Source of the DNA: Lunularia cruciata
Lineage: Eukaryota; Streptophyta; Marchantiopsida; Lunulariales; Lunulariaceae
Reading direction: 5' to 3'
Assembly (NCBI GenBank): GCA_948567375.1
Contig: OX419760.1
Coordinates: forward strand, 31,558,001 to 31,622,000
DNA: 64,000 bases
The first letter of the stretch is position 1; every line of letters begins with the position of its first letter. A program made the position numbers and the translations under genes. The notes under the pieces were generated by a model. The model saw only the letters and a list, made by a program, of their open reading frames with translations, was not told the origin of the DNA and searched no databases. Below, one piece after another: positions 57,404 through 64,000 of the stretch.

Positions 57404-60400
57404 GTGAGGTCCATATCTGAACCTTTGGTTGCAGATGACTTAGATATAAACTCCCAAGATATAAACTCCAAAGACTTAGATATAAACTCCAAAGATCAGA
57501 TTACTCATGACCCAAAGCGCTCCTTTTAAAGTTTCTCAAGCATATAGTAGTTACTCTTGCTGCAGCGGGGTGTAACGATGAAGCTTTCTACGTACCATGT
57601 TAGCTTTCAAGCTTGGTCCTAACTTGTAACTCTCTTCACCATCGGATCACGTACTCACCTTTATGCTTTGCCACGTATTTGGCATGAAATTAGCGTAGCT
57701 AGAAATCTCCCTACTGCATCAGCTAAACTTTATGGTTCCAGGAGTATGAATTACGTAAAAGCTTGCAGATCGATTTAGTCGAGTTGTCTGTCGCGTCTCA
57801 AACTTCTGAAGACCTTGGAAAATGCTTGTTGTTGCAACTCACTGCAGTTTAAATCTACTTAGAAATTTCGAGATAGAACTTAATCCGCAAGCGATTTATG
57901 CACGACTTGACAGTAAGTCACTATGCAATGCATCAAGGACTGGACGTGATCATGAACATACACGAAAATTGTTTCCGTTCACATGAGAACGTCGTTCCAA
58001 ACTTTTTAGTTCGCGAGTGACCAGACTTATTAGTCATATGAGTAATAGTTTGCAGGACCCAATCAGTTCCCTGCGCGATGACTTCACGTCGTTACTGTCT
58101 GAATGTCATGAACGTTTCAATCTCAAGAGGATCCTTCTATTCAAGTGAATGTGATCATGGGAGTAAATTATTGTCATTGTTGCTAACTAGCAAGATTTTG
58201 CAGCAAACTTGCGTTTTGTTAAGAGTAAATTTTTGAAACCATGCTCACCACGTACCCAAGGCGCACTTAGATCAGTTTGTAGACAGATTTCAAACTAAAG
58301 TTTGCAACTTCAGTCTTTCAGTTTCGAAATGTGCGTGGACTGCATGCCAGGCCTAGTCGACGTGCAAAGTTAAGGGCAATCGAAGCCCAAAGCATGGAGG
58401 GACTCGGAGATAGCTCGACAGAGTTATTTCTCCGGTGTCTCTCGCTGTCATCATTCCCCCACCTGCGGCTCTGAGCCGAGGGGCTTAAACTTGACTGAGA
58501 AATGTACCACGATAGATTCCCGGGCCCATGTAAACAGACTGTGTTGTCAATCCGGCACTTCTTGTTTTCAGTAATTAGGCTCTCCCATTTAGCTACCTGC
58601 AGGCTAATTTATTGATGTTCCTGAATCCGGGCATAGGATTTTATGTTAATTGCGTGCAGTCCCTGTAGTCTGATCGCGCTGTTCATAAAGTCAAATCTCT
58701 TTTCGTTTCTATGATGGAATGAAACGTTGAAATGTGTTTCTAGAGTGACCTGTTCGAGAAACTTCATTTTTGACAGATCAAACCTCAGGCTTAACCTCCG
58801 TACATAGACCTGGTGGTACTTCTACGTAACTTCGAGAAATTTGATTAATTATGAACATTGAAAGCTTTGGTTCCTGCAGATGGAATTATAACTATATGAA
58901 TGAAGTCTTGTAAAACCATGTGTTAAATTTTTGTGGTGTTCTGTGCACAGCTCAATGATTCCGTGTACGAACTTTACTCCCCAGAAAGCGATCCACGTAT
59001 TGAAGTCGTATTTTTTCACGGCTTACGTTTGTGCGATTACCGGGAAGCGTACCTGGAGACCTGGACGTCCCTGGACGGCAGTGAGTGTTGGCCTAGCAGC
59101 TGGCTACAAGATGAGATCCCCGATGCTCGCATATTGTCGGTGTCGTATGACTCGAGGATTCAGAGAAGCAGTGAACAAGGTAGATTCGACTTCAAAACGA
59201 CAGGAGAAAGTCTGCTCACAGACATTCTTTACTCAGCTCGTGTCGGCCAGGGTAGTTGCCCGCTGGTTTTGGTGGGGCACTGCTTGGGAGGACTAATAAT
59301 CCAGCAACTGTGCATTGAAGCAGAGAAGCAATTGCACTTCAACTACCAAAAGTCCCCCGATCAGCTGCGCGTAATTAGAAGCTTTTTGCAAAACTTGAAA
59401 GGCATTTTTTTCTTCGCCACGCCGCAGAAAGGTTCCTGTGTCGCTGACTATGTGAAGAACGGTCTTCGCAGCAACAACTACCACCACCTTGAGCAGTTGG
59501 GTCCTGTCATGAAGTACATGCAGGTACTCAGCTCCGATACTGAACAGCTCGTTCAGGACTTTACTTCTTGCAAGACCAAGTATCGATGGAAAACCGCAGC
59601 AGTTGCCGAGACTTTAGAATCGAAAGTGGTACTTCTCTTCATCTCTTACCAGAATTAAATTTATCAAGCTTCTTCCTTTTGCTCAGTTTCTCGCTTCATT
59701 CCAGCGCGAGCTCCTGAAGTTGCGATGGATCAATTGAATATATCAGACATTGCCATTAATCAATCAGGACTGCATTTATATATTATGAAAGTGAATTAAG
59801 CTCAATGCGAGGGGGGTCTGTGGCCATGCCAAAGCATGGTCGCTTTGAGTAGAGAAAATTAAGTATTGTTCTCATTCGAGTTTGGAGGACTAAGTGATAT
59901 TGTCTGTTCGCCAAATCTATTATCTAGGGTCATTTCAAGGGGATGGTCGTGGAGGAGGCGTCTGCACGGCACGGCGTTGATTCAGGACATTTTTGGCCCA
60001 TCAGAGCCGACCATGAGTCGATCTGTAAGCCCGAGGGGCGTAACTCCAGTAGCTTTCAACACATCTTGATCTTTCTCAAAAGGATACTCCTTGAGGTGCT
60101 TAGTTCCAAATCTCTATCTACAATTGACTATGTGATGTTCTTTCTGAACGTAGCACACCCACAAACATAATCATAGAATGACACTGTATTCATCGAGTGG
60201 ATTGCATGTGATCCTACAACTACGAGCAGCCACCGATAGATATATACACCTCGCGATCGTGTACAGACCTACCAGCACTTGTCAAGAAACTTAGGTGCTC
60301 GAGCTACGTCTCATCTCTCGTGCTTGCTAAAAGTTTGCTCAAAGCTCGCTAGATTTACTGTAGATATACTTCGAGCTTACGTAAGGCTTAGGTGTACAAA

Positions 60401-63400
60401 CACCAGACTCCGAGGCTTCACAGCAGCCAAGACCAGAACATCAAAATCTCCGTTTGAGGATCACTCGTGACTTCAATCCAATGCCATAATGGGGGATGTT
60501 CTCCAGAATTTGCAGTCCATCCATCTTTCTAGGAGCAAAGCCGCTTGTTTCTTGTGCCACCTCAAGGTCTGACATGGGGCCAAAGTTAAACCAAAACGTA
60601 AAGACCAACACCTGTAATCCAGTACTCCCGAGGTTGTTATGATTCCCGAGTATCAAATTAATTGCCATTCGATATATATATATTTATTTATTTATATTTA
60701 TATATATAGATATATATATATATATATATGCTACCCACAAAATAGCACAGTAACTACATAGTGTAGGGTCCAGGCAGTCACATGTACAGTAAATATTACA
60801 GCATTTTCTCGAAGATTTATAGCAAGAGGTGTATGTCAAAAGTTAGGCTTTTCTCTTATTGGTGCTTGCTTGCTTGGTTGCTTGCATTATTGGCTGATCC
60901 ATGTTGCATTCAAAAACAGGCCGAGAACGAAAGCAGAAAGATGGATGAACTGCAAATTCTGGAGAACATCCCCCATTATGCCATTGGATTGAAGTCACGA
61001 GTGAGAGCTCTCGAAAGTAAACTGGATAACGCACGAACGGTGGGTTTGTACGGCATGGGTGGCATTGGGAAATCCACTCTAGCAAGGGCAGTTTACGACA
61101 GCATCAGCAGCAACTACGATTACACCAGCTTCATTCCTGATGTACGAAACATTGTGGCTCGGGAGCAACACCGGGAGATGGAGAAGCGAATAGCTGAGAA
61201 CTTGCGTTACTGCGGGAAGAAAGTAGTGGACCAAGATGTAGACATGATATGGATTACTTTGAGGGGCCGAAAAGTGCTGCTGATAGTGGATGATGTGAAC
61301 TGTGATGATCACTTGACTCGCATCTCTCAGCTACTCTCCGTGAATTGGTTTGGTACGGGAAGTTTGGTGATGGTTACTTCTCGCGATCAAAGATATTTGA
61401 CTGATTTTGATGTGATGTTTGAGGTGATTGAGCTCGACCCCCTGGAGTCCGAAGAGCTATTAGTTCGGCATGCTTTCTTAAATCAGCCAGTTCCACCCAA
61501 TCTGCAAAGCCATGTAAAGAAATTGGCCAAACGCTGTAGCGGAGTGCCGTTGGCACTTGAGGTTGTTGGGAGCCATCTGTTCAAAGTGGAGGATGAGGAT
61601 GTCTGGAGAGATACGATCAAACGTTTCCAGTCCAGCAGAGAGCGGAACGACCGGCTGCATTCGAGCCTTATGCTGAGCTACGATTCTCTTGCCACTGTGG
61701 AGAGAGAAATGTTTCTGGATATCGCAGTACTGTTTCAGAATATGCAAGTTCGTGTCACTCTTGTGGTAGAGATGTGGAACACATTTTGGAACTCCGGTCA
61801 CTTGGGGTGGCAAAATCTGCGAAGAAAGTGCTTCGTGAAGGAGGACAGAGAGGGGAGAGTGTGGATGCATGAGGAGCTGCGCCATTTTGGATGTAACATT
61901 GCTTGCCCCAAAGGTGCTAGCATCCGGGAATGGACCAGAGTTGGACTTCAGGCCAAGGCTGAAGAACTTCTGAGACTGCCACAAGTACGTTTCTTTCAAT
62001 TGATTTGATTGATATCCTTTGCAAATGATTGCAGTACTACTAGTTTGTCTAATGTATTGGGCTCTTGTTTTGAGCAGTCAATTTCGACACTCAGCGTGAC
62101 TTTGTGAAAGCCAATTTGAAACAGTGCATTCATAGATGGAAAATCCACGAGATATCAGACTGACAGGTTTCAACTATAACGATCATTGATTTTCAGGGAG
62201 TCGTTGCCAAGACGCAAGGATTAGTGATTGATAAGTGGCGCTTAAACGATCAGCAAAAGATCAGAGTGTCGCAGACATCATTTACCAGAATGCCACAACT
62301 CAGGCTGCTGATCTTGGATGAGGTCGAGGTTCAATCTGATGCCACAGTTGTCGAGCTCCCCAAGTGTCTCGCGTACCTCAGATGGGCGAACGGGTCTTTC
62401 TTCCGATGTCCGGTCGATTTCAAGCAGATGAAAACCCTGAGCATTCTGGAGCTTCTCAACTGCAGAAAACTGGAAAATCTACATGAAGGCTTTGAAATGC
62501 TTGAAAACTTACGATGGCTGCATCTTGAAGGATGCGTAGCTTTGAAGGAACTGCCGGCTGCTTTTGGTAAACTCCAGAAGTTGAAAGCTTTGGATCTGAG
62601 AAGAACAGGTCTGAACACATTGCCAGATGGATTGGGGAAGTTGAGAAACTTGCGGGTGCTTCAGCTGAACGAGACAAACTTGACGCGATTTCCCAAGCCC
62701 ATTATCGGTCTGAAGATGCTGAGATCACTGGACCTGAGTCAAACGGGGTTGAGCATGCTGTCTGAATCATTCGGAGGTCTTCGAAATCTGGAGTTTCTGG
62801 ACTTGAGTCGAACAGCACTAGACGCATTGCCCGAATCCATCGGGAGCCTCCAACACTTGAAATTTCTGTCACTAGAGAAAACGTGCGTCCGAGAGCTCCC
62901 AGCTTCCTTAGGTGACCTTAAGATGTTGACCGCTCTCCACCTGAGGGAAACACCTCTTGAATCGTTGCCCGATTCTTTCCAGAGACTGTGTCTCCTGAAG
63001 ATCCTCGATCTCAGGCAAACCAACCTTCGAGTACTTCCAGACTGGGTAGGTCAACTCAGGGAGTTACTGGAATTGCGGCTGAGCCAGACACGTTTGAAAA
63101 CTCTTCCAGAAAGTGTCTGCAATCTGAAGAAGTTGCAAAAGCTGCACTTGACTTGCTGTCAGAACCTCCGATGTCTTCCGGCGTCCATTGGAGAACTATC
63201 TGCACTTGATGGTATGTCCTTCTACGAGGCAACAGAACTGGAAAGTTATCCAGAATCTTTTGGGCGCCATCTCACAGGAGTTGTCTCTTTGACTCTTCAA
63301 TACCCTTCGAATGGCATCCGAGAGTTTCCAGTGCAGGATCGAGCCTCGGATTTGGTAGAGGATGGCCATAGTGAGGTGGAAAAAGATGAATCTGCTTATG

Positions 63401-64000
63401 CGGAGCTCCAAGCAGAAGATCGAATTCCTGGAATTCCCACCTACTTGACATTAACGGTGCACTTGAAAGCTTTGAAGAACCTCGTCAACTTGAACTTACA
63501 CGGCGGCCCAACCGTGAAATATATTCCTGTTGAGCTCTTGAGCGTGATTAAGAGTCTTCCTCTGCTCTCGGCAATATCCCTGCACACTTTCGACGAAGTG
63601 GAGACGCTCCCAGAAGATTTTGGCTTATACTTTCACAAGATTAACGTCTTCGCACTCAGGGGCTGGAGACGTTTGAAGGAGCTGCCGCAATCACTGATGA
63701 GCATGAAGGACTTGACAGTGTTGTACTTAATGGACCTACCAAAATTTGTGGGCTTACCAGAAAAAATTGGGGAGTTGACAAAACTCAACATAGTTTATCT
63801 GGTGCAATGTCGGACTCTTACGAGTCTGCCAAGCTCCTTCGGCCAGCTTGAATCACTCGAGTACATCTACTTGGACGAGCTTCCAAGCTTACGCGTACTA
63901 CCCGAGTCATTCGGCCTTTTACCTTCGGTCCAGCTGCTTCACATGCACGCATGCCCTCGGCTTCATAGCTTGCCGATTTCCTTCTCCAATATATCAGCTA
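57050..64000 (+). CDS. Alpha/beta-hydrolase-NB-ARC-LRR immune receptor (HNL class), 3' end beyond window
   Basis: Hand-built model: exons 57050-57118, 57365-57403, 58951-59628, 59928-60095, 60920-61984 and 62197 to beyond 64000, at least 1,274 residues. All five introns (246, 1547, 299, 824 and 212 bp) are phase 0 with GT...AG ends (donors GTACTA, GTGAGG, GTACTT, GTGCTT, GTACGT). Residues 1-23 are a start exon; 24-318 a SERAC1-like hydrolase; 319-673 NB-ARC; 674 onward LRRs. Established: NB-ARC is an ATP/ADP switch, LRRs sense or autoinhibit, and bryophyte NLRs can have a hydrolase N-terminal domain where flowering plants have TIR, CC or RPW8. Inferred: an intracellular pathogen sensor. Exon 3 could end three bases earlier (59625). 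No stop lies within the joined frame. No TIR, coiled-coil or kinase domain is seen. Confidence 0.8.
58951..59628 (+). CDS. Receptor exon 3: hydrolase core
   Basis: Behind TCTGTGCACAG. It encodes residues 37-262: LNDSVYELYSPESDPRIEVV, FFHGLRLCDY (oxyanion HG), ETWTSLDGSECWPSSWLQDE, IPDARILSVSYDS, TTGESLLTDILYSAR, then CPLVLVGHCLGGLIIQQ, where the nucleophile elbow has Cys (residue 147, TGC at 59281-59283) instead of Ser, and LKGIFFFATPQKGSCVADYV. This matches the DUF676/SERAC1-type serine-esterase fold. The family motif is GHS.GG and TPH.G; here both Ser and His are changed (GHCLGG, TPQKG). The exon closes with VAETLESKV, as in the family (GETLPT... before the VVPEASAR-type segment). Confidence 0.85.
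59928..60095 (+). CDS. Receptor exon 4: hydrolase C-terminus with catalytic-type His
   Basis: Behind TTATCTAG and ending GAG|GTGCTT; 56 codons. It encodes GHFKGMVVEEASARHGVDSG, then HFWPIRADHESICKPEGRNS and FQHILIFLKRILLE. The VVxEASAR and ADHxSICKP segments are those of SERAC1-like hydrolases, in which the ADH histidine (here residue 291) is the presumed catalytic base. The only ATG-initiated frames crossing this stretch are part-exon readings, so it is easily missed without splicing. Phase 0 at both ends, joining exon 3 (ESKV) to exon 5 (AENES). Confidence 0.8.
60461..60530 (-). repeat. 70-bp inverted copy of the NB-ARC exon start, inside intron 4
   Basis: On the minus strand 60530-60461 matches 60935-61004 on the plus strand at 68 of 70 positions (AGAAAGATGGATG[G/A]ACTG... 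TTAT[G/G]. . GCCATT region). The encoded peptide is RKMDGLQILENIPHYGIGLK, against RKMDELQILENIPHYAIGLK. Immediately upstream the minus strand reads EVAQETSGFAP, which differs from the local exon (QAENES), so the source may be a paralogue. The arms are 404 bp apart and both lie in the primary transcript. Confidence 0.92.
60673..60729. repeat. TA/TTTA microsatellite in intron 4
   Basis: An ATATAT run with TTTATTTA interruptions, sitting in the loop between the 70-bp inverted arms. Confidence 0.9.
60920..61984 (+). CDS. Receptor exon 5: NB-ARC domain
   Basis: Acceptor CAAAAACAG (ends 60919), donor CAA|GTACGT; 355 codons, phase 0. Visible motifs: linker MDELQILENIPHYAIGLKSR; P-loop GMGGIGKST (61052-61078); RNBS-A-like YTSFIPDVRN; kinase-2 VLLIVDDVN (VDDV followed by Asn, as in TIR-type NLRs); RNBS-B GSLVMVTSRDQRYL; GLPL-type CSGVPLALEVVGSHL (near 61534-61578); a winged-helix segment LMLSYDSL...EREMFLDIAV; and an MHD position reading MHE (61865-61873). 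All switch motifs are present, so nucleotide binding is likely. An upstream ATG at 60782 in the same frame gives a hydrophobic leader, but that part is intron in this model. Confidence 0.9.
62197..64000 (+). CDS. Receptor exon 6: LRR domain, open at window end
   Basis: Acceptor TGATTTTCAG. The frame is open for all 601 codons to the window edge. It starts with GVVAKTQGLVIDKWRLNDQQ, a transition segment, and YLRWANGSFFRCPVDF. About twelve LRRs of the LxxLxLxxTxLxxLPxxxGxL kind follow (62410-63290: SLDLSQTGLSMLSESFGGL, FLDLSRTALDALPESIGSL, ILDLRQTNLRVLPDWVGQL). After an acidic insert (63325-63430) about eight more LRRs follow (63440-64000: SLPSSFGQLESLEYIYLDEL, VLPESFGLLPSVQLL). There are almost no ATG-initiated frames here because the exon has few in-frame Met codons near its start. 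The 3' end, stop codon and any later exons lie outside the window. Confidence 0.9.

Noticed and set aside
57323-57529. 68-codon frame with DINSKD repeats as a coding exon
   Set aside because: It contains the acceptor and donor of the proposed 39-bp exon; the repeat part follows a good GTGAGG donor and ends in a stop, so it reads as intron.
59943-60170. Stand-alone 75-codon ORF
   Set aside because: Its first part is exon 4 of the receptor in the same frame; the end beyond 60095 is intron.
60782-60919. In-frame ATG at 60782 giving the NB-ARC exon a hydrophobic, signal-peptide-like N-terminus (WCLLAWLLALLADPCC)
   Set aside because: A consensus acceptor (CAAAAACAG) at 60919 fits the phase-0 pattern, and joining exon 4 to exon 5 links the hydrolase to the NB-ARC. 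An NLR is cytosolic, so a signal peptide is unlikely. The stretch reads better as intron end.
57050-64000. TIR-NBS-LRR or CC-NBS-LRR classification
   Set aside because: The kinase-2 motif resembles TIR-type NLRs, but the N-terminal exons show a hydrolase; no TIR or coiled-coil motif is present.

Overview
The window looks like nuclear DNA of a land plant, most likely a bryophyte. About 52 kb of degenerate LTR-retrotransposon and other transposon sequence is followed by a lower-repeat region. That region ends in an intron-containing immune-receptor gene that runs off the right edge. The lineage inference rests on that gene. It joins a SERAC1-like alpha/beta-hydrolase domain to an NB-ARC and a long LRR domain, and this hydrolase-NBS-LRR (HNL) class is known from liverworts and other bryophytes. 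No species can be named from the sequence alone.

Layout. 1-2697: repeat-like DNA with no recognisable gene. 2698-8250: a decayed but structurally complete minus-strand Ty3 chromovirus with both LTRs, a tRNA-iMet-type primer site, and gag, RT, RNase H, integrase and chromodomain remnants. 9697-39801: one 30-kb nested stack. The outer element (D) is a minus-strand chromovirus with family-A LTRs, bounded by a perfect 5-bp target duplication (CTACC at 9692-9696 and 39802-39806). Its integrase region is interrupted by a solo family-B LTR (11467-12160) and by a whole family-B element (12333-22777). The left LTR of B is split by a family-C LTR (12977-15605), which is itself split by a family-A solo LTR (13853-14589, TSD CCTCG). 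The gag end of D adjoins a 13.7-kb family-C element (25683-39365) with very long LTRs of about 3.5 and 4.0 kb. Those LTRs carry long, mutated protein-coding frames for a coiled-coil, acidic protein. 39802-48180: older LTR fragments of families A, B and C-like, plus a minisatellite. 48180-52080: a minus-strand non-LTR-type reverse-transcriptase pseudogene, part of it duplicated.

From about 52.1 kb to the right end the DNA is compositionally different, with CpG common again and few stop-ridden frames. I see no confident gene from 52.1 to 57.0 kb, only a tandem duplication and some coding-like open frames. From 57050 a six-exon gene can be assembled by hand: exons at 57050-57118, 57365-57403, 58951-59628, 59928-60095, 60920-61984 and 62197 to beyond 64000. 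All introns are phase 0 with GT/AG ends. The hydrolase is encoded by exons 2-4, the NB-ARC by exon 5 and the LRRs by exon 6. Two features stand out. The hydrolase nucleophile elbow reads G-H-C-L-G-G, with Cys where Ser is usual. A 70-bp, 68/70-identical inverted copy of the start of the NB-ARC exon lies inside the intron just upstream, so the pre-mRNA could fold intron onto exon.

The strongest candidates for something undescribed are this receptor with its self-complementary intron, and the family-C retrotransposon that carries a protein gene inside both of its LTRs.
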